From Acheta domesticus (lineage: Eukaryota; Arthropoda; Insecta; Orthoptera; Gryllidae), in assembly GCA_031308135.1 (NCBI GenBank), contig JAHLJT010000631.1:210288731-210352730 (forward strand): a DNA stretch of 64,000 nucleotides, written 5' to 3'. Shown here in pieces: positions 11,197 to 25,035 of this stretch. The notes under the pieces are model-generated. The model was not told where the DNA came from. It ran no database searches and saw only the letters and a program-made list of their open reading frames with translations. The position numbers and the translations under genes are program-made. Within the stretch, counting starts at the first letter, position 1; the number at the start of each line of letters is the position of its first letter.

Positions 11197-13122
11197 CAGT
11201 GGCGTAGGCTTAATGTATGCGAGTGATGTGTTACATCCCCTAGTTTTCCATCACTTAAAAATATTCTCAGTGAAGTATTTTCTTTTCTTCTATGAAGTAT
11301 CTCCCTCTTTTTCTTTAATCCCTCCCGCATTTATGCGCGGTCCAATACGCGTTAGTCCTCTCGCTGGATGTGACAGACCCAGAAACATCCCTTCAACGAC
11401 CTCACTTCGTTGGCGAGGTCATTGAACTCACGGCCATGCGCTGTGTGCAAGCTGCGTGGTTTCGGCTGCCGGTGATGTGACATAGCTTCTCACATCAAAG
11501 GCTTCTCATTGGCGTTCGTGTCCCCCTCCTCTGATGCCCTTCTCTCTCTAATAATTCGGCAGCACGCCTGGGAATCCCAGAAGTCACGTGCCATTATTGT
11601 GGCCCGGAAGCGGGGAGCGGGGGGCTGACGGCACGACTGTCTTTCTTCACAAGTCAAGCAAGTCTGCCAACTATGCTTAAGCATATTTCAACCTGATTCA
11701 GTACAACTGGGTAACTCGATGTGTGTTAGCAGGCCTGACAAAACAAGATAATCATGTAAGGAAATGGTATGACAGACTATCCGTGAACTCGAAACGGTGC
11801 GCGCGATGTTATTTCGTCCGTCATGTGAGTCCTGCATTCTACCGTAAATGCTGTTTACTACTGAATGTGCGTTAAATAGACTACTTTTCCTAGTTGTTGA
11901 TATGTTAAAGAGAATCGTGAATTCGAAATTGTAACGCGAAAGAATAAAACTTGCGTGTGTGTGTGTGTGTGCGTGTGCGACATGGCGAGCTCATCATTTG
12001 TGGTAGTGGGTGAGTTATTTGTGGCAGGGAACAATAGTGAAACGTTTCATTGTGTCATAGACAGGATTCGTGAAATTCCGTGCAGTTCTTTCTCCTATTA
12101 CGAAAAATTTAAGGTAGATAGTGATGGATAACCAAGACAACGCGAATAGATGTCGAGTTCAAAAATTAGGTATATTCTTGTTTGTGGTTAGTTTTTTATT
12201 TTACAGGAAACGACGCGATAGTAAAGACGATGAAAATGATACTACTTATGATTGTGAGAAAACGGGTATCAGTGACAGTGGAAAACACATGGATGAAAAC
12301 AGAGCCAGGCCATCTCGTGAATTTGGTGTTTCTCCATTAGCCGAGCAAAGACACTACAGCAAATTGATTTCGAAGGCTGTTCGCTAGCTTGTGCTATAGC
12401 AAAGGTAGGCTAATGTTTTTGGTTTTGACAGATGAACCAGGCGCGAGCGAGCGCCATCTTCTGGCTCTCTCCCCATCACTTTCAGCTTCCCCCTCTACTC
12501 GCGAATCTCAGCGGCCACCCTAGAAAAATTTAGCTGTAAGTTAAGGTCCGATTAAATTTAGAAGGTGAATGACAGTTCTGGGTGACGTCAGGACGCCTCT
12601 CCCGTTTCCATGGCAGCTGCCAACCAGAGAGACAAAACGTGACGTGTCAGGTCGCTCAGTTGCCACTGCCGAACACGGGGAACATTTGAGCATCGCACAG
12701 CGACTTCCCTGCCGCCGCGCCGCCCGCGTGTCTGCCTGTGCTGCGCGCGCAATGTGTACTGTGTTGTGATGAGTTGCGTTGAGGTTAGGCTTTTGTCGTA
12801 TTTTTTACACTTTTACACGTATTTTTTGAAGTGTTTGTTTTCGTGTCCCGGTAACACGTGCTCAGTGGTTTGCGACCTGGCAACGTCGCTCCCCTCCACT
12901 CACAAATGTCAATTACCTTCTTAATTTAATCGGACCTTAGTGCATGCAATGAGAAAATGATGAATTTCAAGAAGATTCAGAATGTGTCTAACTTGCAACA
13001 TACACTTCTAAAATACTTCAGAGTAAAGTAGAATGACGCAGACTTTAAATATTTGGAATTATGAATTTAATCTGTAATATCATGATCGCATCCCCACATG
13101 TACCAGCCAGGAGACGCCACTG
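11197..13122. mobile_element. hAT-type DNA transposon, non-autonomous, 1,926 bp
   Basis: It begins CAGTGGCGTAGG and ends CGCCACTG, and is flanked by a perfect 8-bp duplication (ATCTACAC). Terminal inverted repeats of this form with 8-bp duplications are the hallmark of the hAT superfamily. The interior has a GC-rich part (about 12,420-12,770) and an open frame at 12,121-12,387 (88 residues, unrecognised), but no transposase that I can identify. Within the first 50 bp of the left end a GATG...CATCCCC hairpin is present. It is inserted inside the right terminal repeat of the 10,689-13,155 element, so it is the younger of the two. Confidence 0.85.
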
Positions 13123-13130
13123 ATCTACAC
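13123..13130. repeat. Target-site duplication, right copy
   Basis: ATCTACAC, identical to 11,189-11,196. Confidence 0.9.
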
Positions 13131-13435
13131 GAAAACTATACCGTGTATATCGGCCTAACTATACACAATCGTCCATCCTTAACCTTTTTTTGTTTGTTTA
13201 ATGTAGAACATCAATGACGATGTAAATAAATCTCGTTTGCGCAAAACACGTTGCACACAGAAACCGTAAACATTAGATGGAGTGAATCGAAGCCTTCTAA
13301 GTGTTATGTAACAAAGATGGCCACCGGTAACCAAGGGATGAAATATAGGTGGCATTGTTAGTACTGATAATCGCAGGATGAATACATGTAATAGAACGTT
13401 CAAAAGTATATCCTCCTTATCCTGTAGATTACAGT

Positions 13436-13575
13436 ATGAGAAACGTTTCTTTGAGGCCTTTGGCCCTCAAAATTTTAAGTTTTGGATATGAGAAACGTTT
13501 CTTTGTTAAATTAAATTTTAAGTTACGGTATGGGAAACGTTTCTTTGAGGCCTTAGGACTCAAAATTTTAGTTTT
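13436..13575. repeat. Triple repeat carrying the palindrome GAAACGTTTC
   Basis: The 12-bp palindrome AGAAACGTTTCT is at 13,439-13,450 and 13,491-13,502; a one-base variant is at 13,533-13,544. The first and third copies share about 47 bp (TTTGAGGCCTT...CTCAAAATTTTA). The middle copy keeps only the palindrome and the following TTTG. Open frames across it on both strands are by-products of the repeats. Confidence 0.75.
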
Positions 13576-16500
13576 AAAGCCCCAAAACGCTTTGTTTAGG
13601 ACTTTATTTATACAGGAATCCCTCGACATCTGTGAGTTCCGAACATTCGCGATTAGAGAAATTCTACAGGTTTTAACATTCGCGAGTGCGTCTTTTAGTC
13701 GTACTACATTTTCTTTGAAAGCGAGCACATTTCATTTCCTTTATAATCATCATCATCATCATCTGGGAAACGAACTCAGAAGACCTCGGAACTCAAAGTA
13801 AAACTTTCTTCAAACATTTCACAGATGAAATGTCAATTCACATTTATAGAACAATACAATTGTAAAATAATTCAATTCAGTTGCGTCAAATTGGAGGTAA
13901 AAGTTTTGGCCAAATGAACAGAAAAGCCATTCAGGATCTGTGCAACTCTCATTATAATGAGCTCATTGTGGAGGAGTTTCGGGAAATCATCAGTGAAGAA
14001 AACCTCCTCGACGGTTATGAAGTAACGGAAGCGAAGCTGCGCCCTGGAGCAACTTCAATGTCAAAACTGTTGATGGTGTTCTAAAATCAACAAGCTCACG
14101 TGGAACTGGAATTCAAATATGATCCAAAATGGAAATAATTTCGAAACTGAAGAGAGAATAGAAGCAGGAACTCTTCCATATTTGGATAATAGAACAACAA
14201 GAAAGGCAATGAAGGAAAAAAAAGGAAGAAGAAGAATTGATTGTCAGATACTTGTCTTTCTTTTTCAAACAGTTTTTCGATATCCAGAAACGTAACCCAC
14301 CTTTCTTCATTAAAAGATAGACTCAACATTCACGAATGTTGAGGGATTCCTGTGTTTTTTAAACAAATCCTTCTTATTTTATAGTCAAAAGGCAATTTGT
14401 CATGTCTCCATGAAATTCTCTTTCTTTAGAGACCTCCTTTATAAAGATTGGTTGCATGTGAGAGCTGCATAGGAAAGGTATACTACTGAAATAATATAGG
14501 TAGTGATTATATATATTCAGCGCCTATGAATGGCAAAGAAACAAATAGCGAAAAAGAAGCAACAAAAAACATCTTTACTTGTCTGTATTAGGTGACGCAG
14601 AAATTTGAGAGTTTGTGCCAGCCCTAGCGGACAGCACTATCAATTTTGCACAGATGCACTAAAGTGATGCAAAACTTGAATTGCACATGAGCAGAAGATC
14701 AATAGTACTTTAACGTTCAAGGTGGCATGAACTTCCTACTGATACAGTGATAATGTAAACAAAAATTTGTTTGTTTTGTAGATGGGTAAGAAATGGAAAT
14801 TGTTCAAGGTTGTTGATGGAATTATCATTTAAAAAACCCTCGCAGTTTGATCAGTTATACAGTAAGTTTTTCAAGTGAATCAAGTGATGTCTAAGAAGTT
14901 GATATCAGGTACATAATAAATTGCAATATTCTTATTATATTATTATGTAACTAATACCAATAATACAAGTAGTATGTGCTGTGGTAGCACTTTTTCTTTA
15001 ATCAAATTATTATCATATCATTTCTATTACGATTTTGACAACTGCATGTTAATATATACAATTCCTAGAATCAAATAGGAAGAGAAAACAAAAGAAGAAA
15101 TGAGGAGAAAAAACAAAAAAAAAAAAAACAACAACCTAGCATTGAATAAATTTGGATATACATACCAGATATAAGGACTGACATTTATAAAGGATTCTTT
15201 GTGGGGGAGATTAAGTCAAAAAAAGTTTGGGAATAGAGTTTGTAACAAATTTACTTCAGACAAGCTTGTTATCATAAATGGAAGGATCCAGTAATACAGT
15301 CTATTTTGCAGTATTGAGTCCTCCTGGGTTATCCAAATTGGAACCTACAATTACTTGCAATTTATAATGTAGACATCTTTGTAATGACTATTCACTCCAA
15401 TACAACTATTTTTTTTTTGACTATACTACTGCCAACAAACAAACTGTAGCTCTGGTAGTGACCATGACACTCATTTTACGCAGAATACACTAACTTTCAT
15501 TTAATAAATATCACAGTTACTTCGGTTTCACAAGTGGAACTTACATAATAGTTCATTATGTTTTCACACAAGTATTACATAAACTAACATTTGAGAATTA
15601 CTCAATGTTCATGGAACAATGTTCTTGCACATGCTTATACTCTTCACTGTAGACAATCCAGGAGAACTCTTCATTAGGTTTGTAATGTCAAAGAGAAAAA
15701 ATATTAATAATTACATAAACTTTGTACACCTAAATTAACTAGTTATTATGTACAACAAATTAGGGGATCAACAAAGAAATATACACCACAGGTAAACAAG
15801 TAATACTTTAAAATAAGATGAAGTATTAATTTAAAAATTATATAAAATATTGAAAAACACACTGGAATGATATTTAAGATTGAGATTCAAATTCAATGCT
15901 CTTTAATTTGAATATTCACTCTCTAACTTTTAAAAATTCACTTGTTTCTAAATGATCTTCTATCTTCCAATTCTTGCTGAGTTAATATTTCCATATGCTG
16001 TACATGAAATTTTTTTGTAGGAGTGTGTTTAAATTCAGGAATTCTGAACAGGCACAATAACACCGGTTCCCAGTTGAAGAAAATTATAAACAAGTGGTGA
16101 TGCATCATGAATTCTTCTATTCATAGATGACAACATGCTTCACTGAACATTACACAATTACAACAAATTGGCATACTTAACAATGGATTTACTTATATGC
16201 AGGAGTGTATCAACTTTTTTTGTATCATATGAGAGATTTTGGCATCAATACAAACACTGGTTTTGAAAATATGTTATGAAGAGCAATAATCAACTAGTGT
16301 TTTACAGTATATAGAACCTAAACTGTTGGTTTACAACTTTGACATTCTGGTAATTTTTTGCAAATATGATAGTCATAATTATGATTTCCATAGTGCACAT
16401 AAATTTTACATTACTTGGAAGGAAAAACGATGAATCAAACAACTTAAAAAATGCAATTCTTAGAGATTAATGCATTTGGGTTATACATTTTTTTAAACAC

Positions 16501-17026
16501 AAATTCACTAATGTAAATTGACTAGTACATGAAACAGGCTCTGATAAACTACTTTTTTTTAAATTTTGCTTAATTTGATAAACATAGCCTATAATTAACA
16601 ATACATAAATGCAATGATAAAAATACAAACCACTGTTACAAATTCAACATCATTTCTAGCTTGGAAAGTTTTAATTACGTGCAAAGAGTCATAAAACCAA
16701 ATTAAAATCAAATCTATCAGGAACATGGTTTTTGTCACGATTTACAATCTTTTAATGTTTTTCCCATTAATGTATTATTTAACACCAACATCATTTGTCA
16801 TTATTACATTATTCAAGGAAAGAGTACATAATGTCATCAAGAAGAGAGTACATAGTGTCTATGACAAAGACAACTGACAACTTCACTCTATACGTTTCAT
16901 CTTCTATGAACAATTTGAATTCATCACACACAATTTCACTTTGAATTTATAAGCAGATTGGATTATTCTTTATAAGAATATCGAAAGATACATCAATTAC
17001 TATAACTGATTAAATTAGTTTGGCTT
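13576..17026. other. AT-rich DNA downstream of the WDR62-like gene
   Basis: No conserved coding sequence is recognised. The 3' untranslated region of the gene may extend into the upper part of this interval. A CAT microsatellite lies near 13,750 and an A-rich run near 15,110-15,130. Confidence 0.35.
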
Positions 17027-17032
17027 TTTATT
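17027..17032 (-). terminator. Possible polyadenylation signal AATAAA
   Basis: This is the first canonical AATAAA on the minus strand after the stop codon, about 180 bases downstream. Several other AATAAA-like words follow in this AT-rich sequence, so the true 3' end is uncertain. Confidence 0.3.
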
Positions 17033-17212
17033 ATTGAGGTTAGCAGAAATATGCTGTAACAGTTTTGCAATCTATTAGTTTGATAATTTTACAGTAACGT
17101 ATCATTTCAGATGTGACTGTGGTAAGAGGGAATACTTGTGAAATCAAAATCTCTCATTTTTGATACTTAATTTTAAAATTTACGATTCCATTCAATGTAT
17201 GGACAGTAATCC

Positions 17213-17586
17213 TTAACTGGGGTTCTGAGGTCCAGAGCCCATTCGCTGCTGCACCAAATTAATGAGAACATCAGTATATTGTTGCATCATTGACATAACA
17301 TTAGCCTGATCACCAGGCACAGCTGCTTGACCAACAGCCATTAAATCTTGTAATTTACTCGCCAATTGGGGATCTGGCTGACTTGTGTCACAAAATTGTC
17401 CTGAATTTGTGGCTACCAATCTAAGTGTGCGCTGAGCTTCACTAGCTGCCTCTTCCAGTCCTCTTAGCATTGCACTTTGGTCCACCTGTTGTTCTCCTTC
17501 AAGAGCTAAACGCTTGTACAATTGCACCACACTGTCTGCAGCACGTGTTAACTGGTCAGCCAGAGAAGAACACAATTGCTGTGACA
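17213..17586 (-). CDS. Wdr62: Wdr62-like exon 23, conserved C-terminus and stop
   Basis: Encodes [32 protein letters not shown] and [20 protein letters not shown], ending in TAA. It is the helical C-terminal domain that in vertebrate relatives mediates dimerisation; the alternating amphipathic helices are visible. The acceptor TTCTTTTTTCAG is strong, and the first two bases complete a leucine codon from exon 22. Confidence 0.95.
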
Positions 17587-20500
17587 CTGAAAAAAGAAAT
17601 AAGTCACTTTAGCATGCTGATACATTTTACCCTACTCTTATCTTAATTTGTTGCACATTCCTATTCTCTGATTTAATTACACTGACTTCTGAAGTTCGAT
17701 CAGCTAGGACGTGGTTATCGTATCAAGACCTTCAATACAAAAAATTAAGTCAGAATGAAGCCCCAACTGAATAACCACATCCAGCTGATCAAAAGTCAGC
17801 AATCACTTCATTTAAATTTGAATACAAATGATTAGTTAAACAGAAAAAAAGCAATGGAAAGAAAAGTAGTGAAGCTACAACATAGCACATGCTTCCTCAT
17901 AGTATCTGCAATGGTATTAATTTGAATGATTTAACTGCTGAATGATTAAATAATGACATTAAAACTCACTATTTTCACTTTATTTTACAAAGTTTTCTTA
18001 GTTGAACTTCATGAATTTCCTAAAAGTGCCTATGTTGTAAAACCCACTTAATAATGTTAATTCAGTTCATACTTTACAAGAACAATTATTCAGGTTTACT
18101 AAAGACAAATTTATGCATCTGAATAATATTAAGAAATGAATTACCATGAAAGCTTCTTGAGTTTCAAATTACATTCTTTAAATCCCACAATGATTATTTT
18201 TCTTAGAATTCACAAGTTCTACCAAAAAATAATTTAAAACGCATTTCATTTAAGATACTATTTATTTTCTTAATATTTATATTCATGGTTTGATAAAGAG
18301 ACATTTTCATATCTTCAGACAATTATAATTTTACACATCTCTAGTTTTAATCTACAATTCCTGATTATGGGCAAAATTGGAAAAGATATCTCTCCACTTT
18401 TGATAGAGAGATAATTTGGATTTATATCAAATGGACACATACATAATATTAAAAATATGTGTGTGTGTGCATGTGTGTGCCTGTGTGAGCATGCATATGT
18501 GCGTGTTAGTATGTGCCTGAGCAATGAACTCTTGACACTGTGTGACAAATCTCGTTAAAAGTGTGAAATCTACATGTTTTTTTCTCACAGAAAGTTTGTA
18601 AGCTGTTAGTTTTGTTGTAACTCCACTAGACTGCACTGCAGCACAAGATTGCACTACATTTTAATTCCATTTTCAGACAAACTGAGCTCCATCTGGGCTT
18701 CATTGCTGCTGAGTGTTGCCATGTGATGCAGGGCGAGTCTGAGAAGGTAACATAAGAGAGAGACACACACACAGAAGGACAGAAAGACAGAGACAAGGGA
18801 GAGAAAGAAAGAGAGACATACAGAGACAGATAGAGAGGAGATAGAGAGGCAGAGGGAGACAAGAGAATGAGACATGGAGAGGCAGACAGAGAAAGGGAGA
18901 GGGAGGGCAGAAAACAACATCCGCTGGGTTCCAGTAGTCTTGTGAATTACTCAAGTTATATTCTCAATGCATTACAGCTTAAATATCAGATCGATTGCAT
19001 GTACCTAATCTTAAATATTGATGAAGCATAAATATAAGATCAATTGCCCCATTTTAATAAAGCATACAATTCTATAAATCACAACATATAGGTCCTTAAA
19101 CTTTTGGTGCTTTGGGATTTGTGGACCTCTTTTACAATGGTTAGTTATTTGTCTAATTGTGGTCAGTTTGAATCATATAAAAATGTTATGTTTAGCTTTG
19201 GATATCACAGGTGGGGATGAGATCATCCTGAAGAGTACACTGAAGCTATTTCTTTGGCAGAAGATAAATGTGATACTGACTCTCAAGAGGAAAGAAATCT
19301 TGTGTGGGCCAGATATTGTGGATACATGGCCTTATGAGACTATGAACATAGCTACAAGTTATCAGGGCTTTCAAGTCTACACTGGAAGACCTGGAGGAAG
19401 ACCACTCAGTACATAGTTTACACAGCTTATACAGTTTGTGCAGCTTGCGGAGCCACACTGGCCTGCACCCCCTGACCGACATCAATAACAGTGATGAGGA
19501 CCCTGTCAAATGCCATCGCCTCTGAACGGCCCCCATCTGGTGTTGTCAGTAACAGACAATGACAGGGGAAGCACACAGAGTTTTTCAACGAGTGGTTGCA
19601 TGGCCCTGCCCCTCCAGCTAACCCTCTTTCCCCCTCAGCAGCATTCACTTCATGCTCCTTTTGCGCTTGCAAAATATAACAATCCCCAGAGAATATCATG
19701 CCATCAACCTTTTAGTCCTGTCCACCTGCAGAATTTATCACCACAAACATTGAATAGCACTGGAGACCAGGAAAGCACCTAGTGACAAACCCAGGTCCCA
19801 GGCTTGTCCAAGCTGGTACACAAGACTAGCATCTAATGTGTAATCAAACAAAAGTAGGTATTCACATAAATATTGTGCATTATTTCCTTTATACATATCT
19901 CAACAGGAGTTCCACAGGAATCACATGTATCTCAACCATTTGCTTCTTTGAGCCTTAATAAATCGTATTATATCTTCCATTTTCAGTATCATATTTTCTA
20001 ATTCTTGATTTGTTCTTATTCTCCAGATGTCAGCATTTACTTGAATTGGCCCAAATTTTTTACGCAATATCTGTCTTTTAAATATTCTCAGTTGATTCTG
20101 CTGCATACACAACAACTGGTTTTATTAGAGTTTTATACATCCTAATTTATATATCTCTTGAAAGGAGTTTTGATTTCAATAGTTTTTGATTTGCATAGTA
20201 CACTTTCTGACCTTTTCTTAACCTTTTATTTATTTCAGCTTATATTGCATTTCTCTCATTCAGGATAGATCCCAAATAGTTAAAGTTCTCCACCTTTTGG
20301 AAATGATAGTTGTTTATGTGTAATTCTTTAACACTTGATGGTTGTTTTCTTGTCAGATGCATATACTTAGTTTTCTTTCCATTTACTGCAAGACCCACTT
20401 CTTCGGTTCCTTTTGTCAACTAACACACTAAACATTACCTTAAACAAAGGAAACACTATACTTTTCTCAAACCTGCAGAGCACCTCATTGATGTGATCTT

Positions 20501-23500
20501 ATTTTTTTGTGTACTTTTTGTACACTTCTGATCATGTATTTTCAACTTATATTATGCATTTTTGTAATTTTTTGTATTTTCAGTAATTTTCTGTAAATTA
20601 AATAAATAAACAAACAATACTAAGAGAACACCATAGAAAAGAAGTTAATGTTAAAAATCCAATAAAATTTGAAATCTTTTAGGAAAAATAAAACAAAAAA
20701 TTTAAAATTCAATTAAAGCAAAAACTTAAAATTTTGAAAAATGTGGTAAGAAATAACTTGAAGCTTTGATGTCTATGGGATCAAGAATATTGAGCTCAAA
20801 CTGTACATAGAAACATTTTAAAGTTGCTGTACGTATCCTTCAATCTTAAAAGATAAATTTTAATTTTCACTCTCTCAAGATTTTTGGATACCTATGTCAA
20901 CTTATGATTATAATTTAGACAGTCATACCAGAATATACAAGACATTAAGTAGGACATGGGACACCTATGGGGATACGTAGAGGACACAAGCAGGAGCAAG
21001 ACAGTTAACATATGGTCTGCTTCTCATGATTTCTTAATTATGGACACTTTTTGGTTGTTGCATGTTTGCCTGCTATAACTTTGCTTCTGCATTTTTACTT
21101 CGTAATGTAGGAGGACACCTCTGGAGAATGCATAGGCAACTTTGAAACAAGTGAAAAAAGTTCATATAAATTACGCTTAAGGTACATTTCCCATTATTTC
21201 CAAGTTACAGACACTTTTTGGTTCTACAACAAATGCTAAAAATGGCTACCTTTAGCTTTAACACAAGCTTGTGATCACTGCATTATAGATTGTCTTATTC
21301 TCTCCCACATTCCGTGTTTCTCCAGTACCCTCTGAAATCCTTCTTCAACCCATTGGTGGGGGTGAAGAAGTTCAATGTTCGCATCAGGTCTTGCATACAT
21401 AATGTTCTTTAAATTTTCCCATAAATAAAAATCCAATGGGTTGAGATCATCAAGCACACCATGATATTGTTGCACCATTTGTTTGTAAAGTGTTGGTTCA
21501 AAATTATTCTTGCTGGGTGAGAAAATGAGATGGGGGTCATTCCATGCAAAAAAGAAGGAAATCTGACACATCTCAGAATTTAAAAATATTTTGCCACCTT
21601 ACTTATCATGATACCTGCATGAACCAGATACAATATTTTTGTCTCATCAGCCATTGTTTAGCAATAATGGGCACTTCAAATATTAGGTTAGCAGTCTGTA
21701 GACATTTTGTTATGATTTTTTTCCGATGATATGCAAACAAGCAAAAAATATGGCTGTGACGCTATTTGTAGAAGAAATGTAAAGGATAATGTTTTGCTAA
21801 TGATATTTTTTTACCGCAAGTCTTTAACTATTAGGAAGTAAACAAATTCTAAAAAAATGCAATAAATGGCAATGTCTTCTTCTTCTTCTGCTGCAAGCAT
21901 TAGAACTTGCGTTCTGTTGCGTCTCCTTCTATTGGTCTATCCATCTTCTCTTAGGTCTTCCTATGTTTCATTTTCCTCTTGGCTTATATTTCAGAATCTG
22001 TTTTGGTATTCGTGTGTCCTCCATTCTATCAATGTGGTCTCTCCATGCTTTCCTGTATTTGTCAATTTTGCCATTTACATTATAAATTCGTAGGTAGTTA
22101 TGTATCTCTACATTGTGGATCCTGTCTCTCCTTGTGGCACCAATACAACCCCTTAAAAACTTCATTTCGGCAGTCTGAATCCTACTGCGAATTTTTGTGT
22201 CCATGGTCCAGATTTCACATCCATATAGCCCACAAGGAACCGCTAAGGTTTTTATAAAATTTCATGATCGTATCTTTCCTGACTTTACTTTTTAGTGTCC
22301 TAATAGTTCCACACATTCTGTTAAATTTTTCAATTTTCTTATCTGCATCAATTTCTCCTTTGTAAGACAGATCACAACCCAGGAACTTAAATGAACTTAC
22401 TTGTTCGATGTTTTGGCTATTAACCACTAATTTACATCTAATTGGGTATTTCCCTTGGAATGCCATCGACTTAGTTTTTTGGACAGATATCTCTAAATTA
22501 TGATCATCTTTGATCTTCTATGATCATCTGTAGTTCATATAGAGCTCTTTGTAGAGTGTCTTCATTATCAGATATCATCACTTGGTCGTCCGCAAACAGA
22601 AGTGTCATAAATTTTTTATTATTAAAATTATCGGTAAAATTTAAAAACTTCATCTTCTGCTTCCATATTCTGGTAGCATCGTCAAGATAAATATTAAAAA
22701 GGATGGGTGACATGCAGCACCCTTGTCTCACTCCTTTATTTATAAACTCTTTGAGAATTTTACCTGATTTCGATCTTACATTAATTTGGGTATCTTTGTA
22801 CATGTTTTGAATAACTTCGATTAGATGCTTTGGTATGCCCCTTCTGTCCATAATTGACCATAATTTTCCTCTCAGAATTGATTGAATTCTCATCTCTTTT
22901 CAATCAATAGTTTTAACACAAACATATTATCAGAACATGATCTCCCTTTTCTAAATCCTGTTTGTTCTTCCAAAATTATTGCTTCCATTATTTTCTTCAT
23001 TCTATTATTAATGATTTTAGCATAAACTTTATAAGTTGTATTCAGCAAACATACCTCTATAGTTTTCACATACCGTTCGTAATCCTTTTTTAAATATAGG
23101 AATGACTAGAGCAGTCTTCCATTCCGTTGGTATTATGCAGTGTGTCCAGCAGTTGTTAAATAGATCTAACAGCTTAGATTTTGCTTCAGCTGGGAGATAT
23201 TTAAGTAATTCTATGTTGATATTATCGAGGCCTGGTGTTTTCTTATTTTTAGTATTTCTTAGTGCTTCTTCTAATTCAATAGATTCTAGTTTATCCACTG
23301 CATTATGAAGGACTGACGTATCAGATATTTCTTTTTCTTCTTCCTCTTCATCAGCATGTCATAGGTTTTTACAATATTTTAGCCATTCTATGTCATCTAA
23401 TACCTGTAATTTTGCAGCATCGTTTTCATCATTATTCAGATGTTTCATCGCTTTATCATCAGTTGTCTCCCATGAATATCATGCTCTATATTTGATATAT

Positions 23501-25004
23501 ATTTATCCCAGCTGTCTTTATTTGCGTTTTTTACCAGGGATTTTGTTTTCTTGCATTGAATCTTGTAGAGTTCTAAAGATTGCGGGTCTTTGTTGGCTAA
23601 CCATTTTAGGTATGGGTCATTCCATATTAAATCAACACAGTCATTTTACATCACCATCTCAGATTCAAATGAAATTTGACACATAGGTAGTATGCATGGA
23701 GAATAAGAAAACTACAAATTTTGAGTAAAATATTTCCACCCGTTTCTGAAATACAGCCATGTAAAATTTTGCAAAATTGGCTTCCCGAAAATTTTTAAAT
23801 TGATGTAGAACCTCACCAAATTAAGATAGAGAGCTGGAACAGGTGTCATTTGGCAGCTTTCTTTATGGCCTTTATATGATATACAACTCAATAGGAGTTG
23901 CGTTCAAAATGTTTTTCAAATTTGAATTTAAAATTTTGATTTTGAGTTTTCTCAAAATGCTCATCTTCAAAAAAATTGAAAAAATTCTAAAATAATCCTT
24001 GTATATATCCAAACAGATGGTGTAAGTTTAAAAATGGGACTGCAATGGGTTCATATGGTAATCTTTATTTAAAATGAACAATATTTACTTCTTCTAGATT
24101 TTACTGATTTAAAATGCATTTTATTTCAAATTATAAGACCTAATATATACAAATTATTATTTAGTGTTTTTTGTTGGCGAGTGTGTTGTGTTTTATTGTT
24201 ATTGTTATTATTATTTTTATTATGTTTATTTGACCACGGAACTTCATGCAATTTCAAATGTTTTGACTGTGCATGTCGAAATGAAATGTATATAACTTTA
24301 TCACCAAAAATAAAACAAATCTACCCTATTTTTATTTTGCATGTTTGCAATTTTTTAGTTTAAATGCGTATTTTAATGTATGCGGTATATTTTAGTGCAT
24401 GTATTCCAGGTTTTTGTGGAGAAGAGGATCGAGGTCAGATCTTTTCGGGTATTTCTCTTTCAACTTAGAAGTAGCTTTCTTCTGACAACGCGGCTAGGAA
24501 AATTGAACTTCCTTAGTACCCTTCGCATGGTTTCGGGATTTATTTTCTTGCCAATTCCAATTTATAACTGTGGAGTAAATTTGGTGCATTAATACGAGGA
24601 TCCTTCTTTATTATTTTCACAACAAGATTCTCTTCTGTATCAGAAAGTCTTCAGACGTTCTCCTCCGGGTTGCAGTTCAATCGCCTATTCATTGATGGAC
24701 CATGAGATTGTCACTCACTGTGCTTTTTTCATTCATGGCATTTTGCAAAATTTTGGGCATCATTAACCCTTTGCATGATGGTAAATACCCAGCTGACGCT
24801 GCTCAAAGTTGGTGTTCATACCTCAGCGATTCATTTCGCTTAAATGTTTAGGTTCCCACGTATCTGGTTCATCAACTGAAAGGTGACCATGGTTCGTTTT
24901 ATTTTTGGTGACAGGTAAAGTTATATACACTTCCTTTCGATATGCACAGTCAGTAAAAATATACAACTGCATGACATTCCGCGGTATAATAATAATAATA
25001 ATAA

Positions 25005-25035
<31 letters not shown>

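Larger units (their letters stand above)
10689..13155. mobile_element. Outer inverted-repeat DNA transposon, split by a hAT-type insertion
   Basis: The left end (AGGCCGATATACACG, then GTTTTCGTGTAGATTCTC) is repeated in inverse orientation at the right end (13,123-13,155 plus the bases just left of 11,189). This gives terminal repeats of about 39 bp with three mismatches. Removing the inner element leaves about 0.53 kb, too small for a transposase, so this is a non-autonomous element. A flanking TAA on both sides would suit a PIF/Harbinger 3-bp target duplication, but the exact edge is ambiguous by one base. Confidence 0.75.

Noticed and set aside
12121..12387. 88-residue frame inside the hAT-type element, as a possible transposase
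   Set aside because: No hAT transposase signature is visible and the length is far too short. It is kept only as an unidentified frame in the element description.
13881..14084. 67-residue plus-strand frame beginning with QIGGKSFGQMNRKAIQDLCN
   Set aside because: It looks fairly protein-like but I do not recognise it. There are no splice sites or neighbours to support a gene, so it may be a transposon relic.
18315..18954. Several overlapping cysteine/serine-rich minus-strand frames
   Set aside because: They are translations of the TG- and GA-rich simple repeats.
19159..19782. Overlapping frames of 85-96 residues on both strands
   Set aside because: No homology recognised, intronic position, and no splice support.
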